From the NCBI GenBank assembly GCA_023333565.1, contig JAJKFH010003493.1, positions 372,001 to 436,000 of the forward strand: DNA of 64,000 nt, given 5' to 3'. Source of the DNA: Puffinus mauretanicus. Lineage: Eukaryota; Chordata; Aves; Procellariiformes; Procellariidae. Both the position numbers and the translations under genes were made by a program. How positions within the stretch are numbered: the first letter of the stretch is position 1; each line of letters starts with the position of its first letter. The notes beneath the pieces are model-generated. The model ran no database searches. It saw only the letters and a program-made list of their open reading frames with translations, and was not told where the DNA came from. Below, piece after piece: positions 27,830-38,793 of this stretch.

Positions 27830-28318
27830 TCCTTGATGAAATTATCCAAAGGCTGGAGAAAACTGTCTTATAATCAGAGGCTTAAACAGCTCCATCTATT
27901 TTGATTATTAAAGAAAAAAGTCTGAACAGTGACTTGATTATAGTGTGTAAGTACATCTGGGAGGAGGACAGGGGGAGAGGGAAAGAATCTGAAAGGTCCT
28001 TAATCTGATTACACCAAGAACCAACAGGTAAAAATCAACACCAGAAAGTTGATTTGGAAGTCAGTCAGAAATTCTGACCGGGGAACACAATTAACAGGAA
28101 CAAACTGTTAGCAACAGCAGTAGGTTTGCTGTTGTTTTCATATCGTCAGATACAGAGTGTGTGCTTTTCTGGAACATAGTCTTTATATCAAAATAAATTG
28201 CTATATTCAGTCCAGAAGGAAATAAGGGAAATTTAAGGACCTGAATCAACCAGAAAATAATGGTAGACCATCCCTTGGTCTCTTCCGGATCTTAAATTCT
28301 ATGAATCTGTGAATTATT
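27830..28318 (+). mobile_element. Old CR1-like LINE 3' end
   Basis: The segment starts with 'CCAAAGGCTGGAGAAAACTG' near 27846 and continues with 'GTGTGTAAGTACATCTGGGA' near 27943. It ends with 'CTTCCGGATCTTAAATTCTA' followed by TGAATCTGTGAA. The last is the CR1 terminal pattern of a GGTCCCTTCTGG-type sequence followed by ATTCTATGAATCTATGAA repeats. Divergence is high, so it is an old copy. The 5' limit is uncertain. Confidence 0.7.
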
Positions 28319-28489
28319 TTATCCCTTTTAATTACTAGTTCCCTACTATAAAGAAGCTAAAAAGTTAATGTTCGTCTTGAATCAGTGAATTACAGAAAAT
28401 AATTGAAGTTTCATAATTGGATTATAACCCCAGGAGTATATGGAAATGCTGAACTGGGAAGCTGAAGTATGGAAAGCATGTCTGTTTTC

Positions 28490-28514
28490 TTTTTTTTTTT
28501 TTTTTTTTTTTTTT
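28490..28514. repeat. T25 homopolymer
   Basis: Twenty-five T in a row, about 170 bp after the old CR1-like 3' end. Confidence 0.95.
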
Positions 28515-31500
28515 AATGTGATCACCAGGCAGTAATAGCAATAAGTGCTGCACTTATTACCTGTATTACACTGAAACAATAACATGGCTATGATCCTGCA
28601 ATAACTGCTATTTGAACAGACTGCTGTGCTTCCATGAAGCTTATATGAGGCTGGGTGTCTGTTGGCAGAGAGCTTATTTCAGAATAGGACCTATATTTCC
28701 ACATTGCTGTTACCCTCATTATTTTATTTGGGGTTGCCCCCAGAGCCGTGGCTAGGTACTTTCCAAGAGAACCAGAATCCAGAGGTCTCCGCTTTCCCTA
28801 GAGCTCATGATCGGGACACAGAAAATACATGCCCAAAGAAAGAGAAAACCTTTTCAGATCTCTGTCAGATCAACATCTTTTAAAAATTAGGCTGAAAACG
28901 TTCCATCTTTCTGTCTCTGTTTTATAGCAAGGCAGACATAAAACCTCTGACGTAGTTCAAAAATTCTAAGAAATTCCTTCTCTAGCAAACATCTTTTAAA
29001 AAAATTAAAAAGACTTTTCAGTTTTTAACACAAATCTAGCAGCAGCGCTTGTCACACAAATAATTCCGGGAAGTTGCCAAATACTTGGAGTGAAGGACAT
29101 TGCATGCTGCATAGCACAGAGCTCTTGTCGATGCTTGTTTGGAACGGTATGGGAAAGTCTAGCAGCTGAACACAATGACATTTTTGTTTTCGTCCTGATA
29201 ATATTCAATAGCTTTGCCATCAAAGTTGGCCTGCCGCTTCCCCTTCTATAGAAGTTACAGGCATGCTCTAAGATTCTTGCCATCAGCTGGAAGCAGTGCC
29301 CAGGTTATTCCCGTTTCAGGGTGGGGGGCGGAGGGGGGTTATTCAGCATAGCTGGTATTGTTTCCTTCCAGCAAAACTTCAGGACAATGTATTTCTCAAA
29401 CAGATCAGAACATTATCTGCGTCATACCTTCTAGAGAAAGGTTACAGAAACATTTCTGCTACACAAATGTCAGAACATGAACAGTGTGCCTCCATCCTCT
29501 CCCAAAAGTCGGTGACTCCTATGGAGTATAAACCACGTCCCAGTCAGAGAACTTCCTAGTTCCTTCTCTGCTCTCTCCGCATGTAATACAACCATCGATT
29601 CCTCTCTCCCACTGCTGCCATCAATTCTCAAAGGACAACAGATCAGAAAGACCCACTGACCTTGACACCACAGAATTTAGGAGAACAAATACCAAAAATG
29701 CAGACAAATATAAAAGACGCGGATGAGCTTCAAAACAGAAGAACCAAACATAACCAGAACTTTCATTGCCACTATTCCCATTAAAAAAAACCACAATGAC
29801 TCAAAGGACAGCAGTGAAGGAACCTTTGTCAAACCACCAGCGCATCAATCAGCCTCCTCGCTGGAAAGCAGAAACCAAGCATCAGAGCTTTACAGAACAC
29901 CTTGAGGGGCTGGAAAATTCAGACTGTCAAGAGTCCCATGGTCATGAAGGCCCTTCCACAGGGCAACACCCACATTACAAAACCAGGCATTTGTCTGACA
30001 AACATGCAGTGTACAAAGCCTGTCTGTCCTTTGAACAGTTTTTGGCCATGAGCATTTTCAGACTTTTAAATCTTTACATCAATAAGGGGACAATACCCTC
30101 ACGGACGGATGGTGATGCCGTGGTGGACCGGCCGCACACAAAATATGCTGGAGAAGTGGAGAAAGAAAGAGGACAAGGAAAGACTGGAAACATGCACACC
30201 TCAGAACAGGTCAGAAGCAACTTATTAAGTGTGTTTGCTCTCCTTCTATCTTAACACCCCTCCTGCACAGTAAGCAAAACAAGTGGCTATTACAGTCATG
30301 CCCTTCACATCACTACACAGAAGACTCAATATTTCTGTTATGAGCTCTCGGTTTTGTTGTGTTTTTTTTTTTCCCAAGGACTTTAATTAAAATTCATCAG
30401 AAGACATGTTTTCAGCAGCAGTGTCTGAGAACACTGCCTCCTCCCCTATCTTCCATTAAATCAGGTTCATCCAACTTGAAAGGAGATGAGAAACTCTCAC
30501 TGACACCCTGTCACACTCCAGTGAAAAGACGGGCACATTCAAAACAGAGAAAAGTGCAGGTGCTCATTTATTACTTTACACAGATTATTTTTCTGCCTTT
30601 CTTCCTGACAATGGGAACGTTCACATCCCAGATGGAGCTCTCTGTAGTGCTGTGGGCATTTGCTGACCTAGAGTTTTGTTTTCCCTGATGAAAGAGGCTA
30701 TGTAAGAAGAGGATCGGTTCATTGCCTACTGGGGAAGCTTTAATGCTTGTTTTTAACAATGGAAGACATTTGGAGATTATTTTAATGGGCAATTAATATA
30801 CAAATAATTTTTATCAATATCAGGTAAAGGAGAAAAAAACCTGTGCACAAACATGCCAATATTTATACACTGCAAAGATATAACATTTATATAACTGAGT
30901 CGAAACTGCAAATCAAGTGATTTCAGACACCAAGATGTCGCTCAGATGAAATACAAGTTCACTGCCTTGTGCTATTTCACACCCAGAGAGCAACCCCACA
31001 ATGTTTCTAACAGCATTAATAAGCACCATCACTATGAAGATGTCTTCAATGCAAGAATTAACAAATCATGTCCGTGGCATTAGGTTCCTCTGCTTTTATG
31101 TCTAGTTTACGCATCCTTAATGTTCACCATTGGTTCCCGATCAAAGGCATTCTGACTTAAAAGTATTAACCTGAAATTAATTTCTTTTCCCCTTCCCGCC
31201 CCTCTTAAACTTTTAGGAAAGGTCTGTGATAAAAAGAACTTGAGAAGAATACAGATTTCTCCAAGCTAACCCATCAGCGTGTTTTTCCCTGGCCTGAACA
31301 CACACTAACAAATGAGAGGAACAAACTCATGTAGCTCCCTCATTGCTCTGAATCAGCAGGACTCAGGACAGCAGGACGCCTTTGCTGTGCTTGGCCCAAC
31401 AGAACACCCTTCTTGGGACTTTACTTTCCCAATTTTACTTGGAATAACAAAGCAAATCTGGGTTTTTTTGGAGTTTTTTTCTTTCCCCTCAAGTGTGGGG

Positions 31501-32663
31501 ATTTCTTTGGTTCCCATAAAGACTGATCTCCTCAGCAGATTTCAGAGCCATTCACAGTTCTCATATTTCCAGGATACACCAAACCAAAACATCCACAAAG
31601 ATTTAAGCAGGAACTACTCTATATGATGCCACATGGTTCCTATATGAGCTAATCCCACTGAATGAGCACTCTCACCTTCATGCCCTTTCACTCTCTGCTA
31701 TATCACAGAGCAACTGTGTCAGCTGATATTAATTACAGGAGAGACATAGATTATGTGGTTCTGTTTTAATTAATATTGAAGCCACCGTGCACCTTGCTTT
31801 AACATACACAAGCTTACAGAACAGAGTAAATTCCTTTATGTCTCCAAAGATTACTTCTTAAAAATACATGAGCAGACAAAGGCTAACACTCCACTGCTAC
31901 GTGTAAGTCTCAGTTTGGGTTTTGTCTTCACCAGGGCCCGGATAAGAACACCAATTTACATTGGGTACAAATTTGGTCTGACTTCATTGTAGAACAAACA
32001 ATTTACTCCAGGAATTCTTTTCGTCTTTTTGGTTTTGAGCTCACTATGGGAATTTTATTTTGGTTAACCTTTATTTTATTTACAGTATTTATTTACAGTA
32101 ATTATTTGTAATTCACATTTTAATGCAGAAAAAAGGAAGGAAGGGAACTTACTTTCCCCACACCTTCACTTCATCAGTTCTCATATAATATGGACTTCTT
32201 GTTATTTTCACAAAAGAAAAGGAAAATCAAAATAGCCAGGAATGTCAAACTCTTGCTGCCTTAACACATGGCAGAAATGGCCATCATGAACTTGCTATAA
32301 AGCTTGGTCTAGTTGAAAATGTCATACTTGTTGCAGCTATTAACGAGAGACCCTGCCCTGAAAGGCACCTTGAAGCCCTCTGAAACCTCAATGAACTCAG
32401 CAGTTTTCTGTGGGGGCAAAAGGAATGCACACAGTTCATTTCAAAAATAGTCTAGGATTTAAGTAATGCAATGTGTGTATTTTCAATTAATAACCTCAGT
32501 TACATTACCCTTGGGGCTAGCCCTTCAGTAGAATCCAAACAGTGGCAGCCTGAATATTTATTCAGACGTTCTACAGGGACAAAACCAAGGACATCCAGAG
32601 TGGAATGAGAGGCTAAAATCTCACACTTGATGACTTGTCAAGGAGACAATCAGGACACCTTCA
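28515..32663. other. Intron, little recognised
   Basis: Holds the G-run motif at 29.3 kb and a chance 162-codon frame at 29766-30254. Nothing else is supported. Confidence 0.55.
29319..29338 (+). other. G-quadruplex-type motif
   Basis: GGG, GGGGGG, GG and GGGGGG are separated by one or two bases. A four-tract G3 fold is possible on the plus strand. Confidence 0.55.
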
Positions 32664-32757
32664 GAAAAAAAAAAAAAAAACAAGAAAACAAACACACACA
32701 CCCCCCACAAAAAAACCCCCTCACCTCCAAAAAAAACCCAAAACAAACCCAAACCCT
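32664..32757. repeat. A17 and A/C-rich low-complexity tract
   Basis: A17 is followed by (CA)n and runs of CCCCC and AAAAAAA. Almost no G or T occurs across about 94 bp. Confidence 0.92.
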
Positions 32758-35700
32758 TGAGTAATCTGCACAAAATATGGATCTAGAAATGATTTAGAGA
32801 AAGCAAAACTCATGACAATCATGATTCAGTAGGGATTTCCCATACCTGGAAAACCATTTATCTGGGATTCTGGCTCATCTTCCACAAAAGTCAGCCTGAG
32901 CAGCATACAGATCTACTGCTTTTTAGGTTTAGATATTTTTACTATTGTTATTTTAATTAAGTCCTTTAGTTTTACCCTGGACCACAAAGAAGTCAGAACT
33001 TACTGAAGGGTGATGAGATAGCTAATCCAAACAAGAAGAACAAAGCAGATGGAAATAGAAGATTTCTGAAGGTACATTATAGGCGCAAAGGGGGAGGACT
33101 AAATCAGGACAAAAACATAAGTAAGTTTAAACTATCGGACACTAGAAGTTTGAAGTAGCTTTCTTTAAGACTATAGACTGGGCATGAAAAATTCATGACT
33201 GAATCAAGATGGACAGGGATTATCTTCTGAATACATGCCAATGTCTTAATTGTGCAATGCACAAGGCTTTTGTTTTTTTTTTTTTTTAGTCATATGTTGG
33301 TTTTTTTAAGCCAACTTTTCTTTTCAAAATTATGGGGGTGGGGAGGAAGAGATATTTTATATCTCTTTTCCCGAATTCCCTTTCTCTTCTCCAAAACTTA
33401 TTTCATCTTTTAAAAAAGTTTTGGGCCTAAGTCTTCTTCAGTGCAAACACGTAAGAAAAGACAGACAGAAAGACCAAAATCCTGAAAGACAGACTGAGTT
33501 TTTTAAATGAAAAATGTTTCAAAATAATAAAGCTCAAATGTTTAATTTGTGCGTGAGATTTCCCTTCAATCTTTCTCCACCGGGATGTAGTTAGTAAGAA
33601 TGGGATATGTCCAGTATACCAACAGGGGACTAAGCCACCTCTGTATGTTTTTTAAGAGAATTTTGGAAGTCTTCTGGATGAAATATATCACTATGCATGA
33701 AAATTAGAGTGACAGATTATGAATATTTCAAAGGTAATGATTTATATTTTGCTTGTACAGTGACACACCATGCACATTTTTCTGTCTATAATATGTAATT
33801 TTGCATGTTAAGGTTGATTATCTTTCCTTTTGATGAAAAGCATGTTTTGACTGGCAAGATACATGTATAATGGTGTGTGCCACTGCACCAGCAGAGATTG
33901 CGTACCTCAGAGAAATAAATACTAATGATGTGATATTTACTATTATTTTCATGAAATATTTAAAAATTAAAATTTTAGACTAATAAGTTCTGATGATCAA
34001 TACGATCACAGATGGGTATAAAGCCTCTTTTTTAAAAACCTCAAGAAAGGTTAAGGGAGGCCAAGGTTCCATTTTTGGAAGTTCCTTTACTCAGTGTTTA
34101 CGAAAATCCAGAAGAAGATACATACATAAGAGAACAACAGATTCTTGCTTGCTAAACATTCCTATTCACTCTTTTTCAATGTAACCTTTGAAAGAATCAT
34201 TGTATAAAGTCCCAAAAGATACACTGCAACCTAACAGCTCTCTGCTGCAAAAGAGAATTTGATGCAACTTTGCTGGACACATTTTAAACCAAATAACTGA
34301 GGATCAGAACCACACAAAAAGAAAATCTTCCAGCAGCAATTTTCTTTTTATTTACTCAGCTACTGCACAGCCTATGATGACTTGTTTTCCTTTAGTTATA
34401 TGAACAGTTTGACAGATTACTCTGACAAGGTTACTCTCAAATTGATAAAAGGTTTGATAGTGTCGGAACATTTGTCAGAAACGTCTGACATCACGTGTAA
34501 TGGACTCTGCACTTCAAGCATCAATGGTACTCCAGTCTGCTGTTTTCTGTTTAGTGTGCGATGCACACCACCCAAAAACACACAGCAGAAATACAGAGAA
34601 GCAGGCAGGAATCACCAAAACAGCCCCGTACCTTATCAAACAATTCTGATTAAAGGGTTTCTCTTCCATAACCCACCTGGCAAAATGCAATTAAATAAAA
34701 AATGTTACACGTCACTTAGGGGGTGGCCTCTTTGCTGGAATAAACCTGGAAATGGGATGGGCTATGATAAACATATATAGCCATAAGCATTTCCAGCATT
34801 CCCTGTACTTCTGAGCGAGAAATATTGTGGGTTTAGAACATTATTCCTCAGACCTGCCAAATGTCAGACGTTACAAGTGACAGTTGTACTGCTGGCAGCC
34901 TTGTCACATGCTAGAGCAGAGGAAATGGGTTCAGAAGGGCTCATTTTAGGCACTAGCCTAGGGGAACCAGTGTCCTGGGCATAAGCTAGCTTTGGTGAAT
35001 ACCTCCCTTAAACACACCTCTCCAAGAATCTTGTACTGTGAAATAATAATATGGTTTATGGATTGGAATTCAGGTTTTCACCTCACATCTTGTAGCAAAT
35101 TACGCTAATATTTCTATGCATAGAAAGAGCCAGCACCTTCTGCCGTTTTGTTTATACCTGTTCACATGAAGTCTTTAGCATGTGATGAGATCCCAGCCAT
35201 GTAAGCTGAGAGAGAGCTCTACAGAAGACAACCATTTCTGAAGAGACAAATGTATGTCTTGCTCACATAGCAGCAGATTGCTGCTATACATACTGCATGG
35301 AGCGGGGGGGGGAAAAGAAAAGGGATTTGGACCTTTATTCACCTCTACTATGTAATCGTTCGCAAAGGTAAAGAAAATGTCTTGCAATATATTACTTTAA
35401 AAATCTACATGCTGCCATGACAAATTATTGTATTTTCAGATGTTTAAGTTTCCCTATATCGTCTTTCCCTTTTGCTTTGATAAATACTTTTAATATTCTG
35501 AAAAAAGACAGAACAACTGTCTGGTTTCCCCTCACACTTCCATTCAGCCAAAGGATAGAAAATCAGCAAAATGAATGTCAGCATTTTTCTTAAAGAGCAT
35601 CTGTTCACACAGGAACTCCACGATAGCAAGACAAAGCCCTCTAATCAGAGGCCAGATTAAGTTTAGTGGAGCACATTAAAAATTTTGCCACAGTGCCGAA

Positions 35701-37192
35701 AGGAAGCTCTCAGATACTTGGATGTGCACTTCCCATACACAGACAAGGGGTAGGGACATGCTCTCCGAACTTCATGATGCAAGTAACACTGCTCGTACCA
35801 CAGCCAACTTGTGCCTCACACCGCGACTGCAGCACTAAGCGCCAAAGCCGTGAGGCTCCTCTAGGAATAGTTAGTTCATTCCCGATCAGCTGCCCAGCTG
35901 AAAGCATTTGACTGAAGTTGGAAAGGGTCAGACTGCAAGAAGATGTATAGCAAAATAGCTTTTTGAACATCAGCAGACTACAGTCAATTTATACCTAATG
36001 AGGATCCGGCCCTAGAACTGGGATTATCTGTGACTGTCACAAGCGGGAAGTGTCAATGAATGTAGTTTGTACAAATGTCAGACAGGTACACTCGCAATTC
36101 AGCTTGCATGAAATATGAAAAATCACCAGCATGCTATACTCCTGTGAACACTGAGCCAGTTCTACCTGTAGCGGCTTTAGTAGAAGAAAGTCACAGGGAA
36201 GACTTTCAAGCTCATGTAATTTTGCTAAAGTTCAGACAACGCTTCCGTAAGGCTGCTAGTTCCAGCCCTGGCCAGCCATGTCCACATAAAGCATACTTAG
36301 GGAAGTCTTTCAGTGCTTTTTGGTCAAAATCGGGCAACGCAGAATGACATAAAATTGTAACATCCCATTACATTGTACTCCTATTGCAAGCTTCAGAACA
36401 ACAGCCATTTGGATTTAAGTCAGTAGATCAGCCCTAGACTGTTCCTTACTTTACCAAACTTAATTTATTGATCCCTATTTGAAAGGCTGATTTATGATGA
36501 AAAATATCAGAGACGCTGTTGTCTTTTGGAATAGACTATTCTACGGCAAAAACACTACAGTTCTGTATAATCACAAGGGTGGATTTTTATTTTTCAAATC
36601 TCTCCATGTTCTTATTTCAACACAAAAAATATGTTATCCTAAATTCTACCCACGTGATCTCTGGTTGGAATTTCCAACTGGATTATTCCCCTCCCACATG
36701 TTATCAATAATAATCAAGACTTTGGAAATCCAATCAGTTTCTCATTTCTACTCATATTAGCCACTACATTCAGTCGAGCGAAGAGGGGTAACAGGGTGCA
36801 ACATTTTAGGAAACAGTTCTGTTGATGACGCATGAGGAGCAAAGAGCTCCCTTCTGCTGCCTCTCTATAGTTTCTACAGGAATAAAACACAATAAAACTG
36901 ATATTTATCAGTACAATCTGCAAACATGACTCTCAAGATAAACAAGGAGGTAGAAGGTGCTACTTTCTACATCATCAGTTTTCAGTGGAACTGCAGTTAA
37001 TTAGATGTTTGCTACAAGGCCATCTTCAGTGGGTTTCACACTTCTCAATCTCTGAGCCTGGCAGTATGTGACACAGCAATCAAAAGATATGATAAATGAC
37101 TGAGATGGAAACACCCATGTTTTGTTGTGTACTGGGTTATGATTCACAGATTATTGTAACTATAAAATCTGTCATTAAGGAAGTTTTCTTGC
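32758..37192. other. Intron without recognised features
   Basis: AT-rich intron 2 sequence leading up to the exon 2 donor. I saw no repeat or exon. Confidence 0.6.
33273..33287. repeat. T15 homopolymer
   Basis: Fifteen T in a row in intron 2. Confidence 0.92.
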
Positions 37193-37198
37193 CATGCA
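37193..37198 (-). promoter_or_regulatory. UGCAUG (RBFOX-type) element downstream of exon 2
   Basis: CATGCA on the plus strand is TGCATG on the transcript, about 261 nt after the exon 2 donor. RBFOX proteins bind this hexamer and usually favour inclusion of an upstream exon. A single hexamer can occur by chance. Confidence 0.3.
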
Positions 37199-37453
37199 AA
37201 TTCTCCTTTTAACATAAGAAAGAAACCAGATTAAAATAAACACAAGTCAATGTGAAGGCCCCCACCTTTCTATCCCCCAAAACTCATTACCAGGTTTTCA
37301 ACCGGCATTAATTAGCTGTTCAAACCAAAGAAATAATGGTTAACCTTCAAGTGCAGGAGGCTTCTGATGTCTTTTTGTGGACATACATAAGTGTAAACTG
37401 AAAGGCTAGCTTTTGACGTTTTCCTACCCGAAGACATCGAGTATTTTAAGTCC

Positions 37454-37459
37454 ACTTAC
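37454..37459 (-). promoter_or_regulatory. RBMS3: Exon 2 splice donor (GTAAGT)
   Basis: ACTTAC on the plus strand is GTAAGT on the coding strand, directly after the CC that ends exon 2. This is a full match to the U1 intron consensus. Confidence 0.93.
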
Positions 37460-37629
37460 GGTTGGCACAGCTTGATAAGGTCCTGGTCAGTGGTGCCGGG
37501 TGGAAGGCCTCGAATGTACAGGTTGGTTTTACTCAACTGCTCTCCGCTGCTGTTGTTGCTGCTGTTGTTGCTGCTGTTTGTGCTGGGGCTGGGAGGAGCC
37601 ATGGGGTGGGGAGCTGGTGCATAGGACTG
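37460..37629 (-). CDS. RBMS3: RBMS3 coding exon 2 (linker and start of RRM1)
   Basis: This internal exon is read from 37629 down to 37460 and is 170 bp long. It encodes 56 full codons plus CC. The peptide starts [15 protein letters not shown], runs through an Asn/Ser-rich linker, then [15 protein letters not shown] and [17 protein letters not shown] is the RNP2 motif of RRM1. The [12 protein letters not shown] wording fits RBMS3 better than RBMS1, which as I remember it has HTTDQDLVKLCQ. The exon is bounded by a TTTCCAG acceptor and a perfect GTAAGT donor (37459-37454), so it is a genuine spliced exon, not a retrocopy. The phase is 0 at entry and 2 at exit. RBMS3 is a cytoplasmic c-Myc single-strand-binding-family protein with two RRMs that binds AU-rich 3' UTRs, for example Prx1 mRNA. 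The exon number assumes one upstream coding exon, as in mammalian RBMS3. Confidence 0.95.
37546..37579. repeat. CTG/TTG trinucleotide tract inside exon 2
   Basis: A run of GCTGCTGTTGTT-type triplets lies in the coding exon. On the minus strand it is read as AAC and AGC codons, giving the Asn-Asn-Ser-Ser repeats of the linker before RRM1. Pure and interrupted triplets alternate, so the tract is imperfect. A linker of this kind is family-typical for RBMS1 and RBMS3. Confidence 0.9.
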
Positions 37630-37657
37630 CTGGAAACAAAACAAAACAAAACAAAAA
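37630..37657 (-). promoter_or_regulatory. RBMS3: Exon 2 splice acceptor with microsatellite tract and tandem NAGNAG
   Basis: On the minus strand the polypyrimidine tract is four TTTTG units (CAAAA x4 on the plus strand, 37637-37657) followed by TTTCCAG|CAG|TCC. There are two AGs three bases apart. Using the first keeps the Gln before SYAPAP, and using the second removes it. The family proteins as remembered carry this Gln, so the first AG is taken as the main site. Confidence 0.85.
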
Positions 37658-37729
37658 GGCTGTTACTGGAAAATGAAAGCATGGCAGACTCATGTGCTTT
37701 ACCCAGGTAACTCTAGAGCTATGCACTGA

Positions 37730-37802
37730 GGGCGTGCTTCTCCTGCCCTCCCTGCCCGCCTCCAGCCGCCCGCTCCCGCAGCGCGTGCACCCGCCCCGAG
37801 CC
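37730..37802 (-). promoter_or_regulatory. GC-rich, Sp1-like patch upstream of exon 2
   Basis: About 70 bp of GC-rich, CpG-containing sequence lies about 100 to 170 bp upstream of exon 2 in an AT-rich intron. On the coding strand it reads CTCGGGGCGGGTGCACGCGC and continues with GGGAGCGGGCGGC, including a GGGGCGGG Sp1-type box. It could be an internal promoter or a remnant CpG island, but it is short and has no visible initiator. Confidence 0.35.
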
Positions 37803-38547
37803 AGCAACACCTTTCAAAACGCAAAACAAGGCTGAGATTTTGGGTTTAGCCATGGCTATGAAGTGCATTATTTTACTTTATTTTTTAATCTGGAATTAAA
37901 GTAGCTAGATTATGAGCCTATTTTATCTAGATCACAAAATAAAGCTCTGAAGTGACAGATACTCGTGAGTAACTGGTATTAAAGAAAGAAGTTAAACACA
38001 ATCTGCTTTAAGAATACCCTAAGACAAAAATAAGAGTATCTAGCCAAAGGTATGGGAGTTGATGCCAGAAGCCTAGTCTTTTCTAAACATGGGGAGCATC
38101 CAGTACACGCATAGTCAGGTGGCAGAGAGTTAGCTAGCCCGAGAGGGGAAAAAATCCAAAGCAGCCTGAAAAGACTCTGTCATTAGGAATGTCTTTCACA
38201 ACAGAGAAACAGGGATTGGAAAAGATGATCAGGCTAGGACGTTCCGCTCTCAAAACCTTACCCACTTCTGAACAACCACAAACCACACAAAACAGCTGAG
38301 AAATATCACTTAAAAAGGGAGGCATTCTCACAGGGAAAACAACACTCTCCCCTAACTCCCTGGTAAATACATGCTATGAAAGAAGACACACGGATGCTAC
38401 AAAAATTAGCTAAGCACCTCCGATCTGGGGCAACAACAGGGAATTTAAGCTGCTGCAACCACCCCCGGCTCTCTGACCATCAGCATATTTATGCGCAGCA
38501 CAGAGTGCTTGTCAGGAGAAGGGAGGAGTGGTTGGAAGGAGGAGGCC

Positions 38548-38793
38548 ATGTCCTGTCACCGCTGTGAGCTAAGCAGAAAAGCTGAGAACTAGGGGAGAAG
38601 GCTGGAGGAGCTGCGGGGTGCTGCGGGCCGAGGCTCCGGCTGGGCAGCCGGGGGAACTGGAGTCAGAGCTCCAGGAACATAACCACCTGCTGAGGGGGGA
38701 AATCCGGTTTCTGCAAGCCGATCAGCTTATTCTGCTAGCAGTATGTGTGGTTACAACTGCAGGTAAATGTTTATCCATGATGTGCTAATGAAC
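38548..38793 (+). pseudogene. Probable LINE ORF1-like relic (Cys-x2-Cys and coiled coil)
   Basis: An ATG at 38548 opens MSCHRCELSRKAEN, with a Cys-His-Arg-Cys pair, and stops at 38590. The same frame continues as GRRLEELRG. After a shift by one base the frame that is open from 38573 to about 38793 carries LRAEAPAGQPGELESELQEH, then NHLLRGEIRFLQADQ. Leucines at heptad-like spacing suggest a coiled coil. A Cys-x2-Cys head followed by LEELR-type heptads is the plan of ORF1 proteins of some amniote CR1-like LINEs. The local GC and CpG content is above that of the surrounding intron. There is no recognised parent copy, the frame is broken, and ORF2 does not follow. It lies antisense to RBMS3. It could instead be an unrelated coding relic. 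Confidence 0.4.

Larger units (their letters stand above)
10514..37459 (-). other. RBMS3: RBMS3 intron 2 (complete, 26,946 bp)
   Basis: Both ends are fixed by the splice sites of exons 2 and 3. The contents are a foldback-type repeat (12359-12638), a weak CR1-like fragment (14330-14530), an old repeat relic at 18212-18290, an old CR1-like 3' end (27830-28318), homopolymer tracts and a CpG-retaining patch at 25800-26110. I saw no further RBMS3 exon on the minus strand and no independent gene on either strand. Confidence 0.88.

Noticed and set aside
29766..30254. 162-codon plus-strand open frame
   Set aside because: Length is within chance for six frames of 64 kb. No domain, signal peptide or family resemblance, and it lies in ordinary intron.
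37529..37810. 93-codon minus-strand frame overlapping exon 2 with poly-Gln
   Set aside because: It reads the exon 2 triplet tract out of frame and continues through the acceptor into intron. The Gln run is an artefact of the frame.
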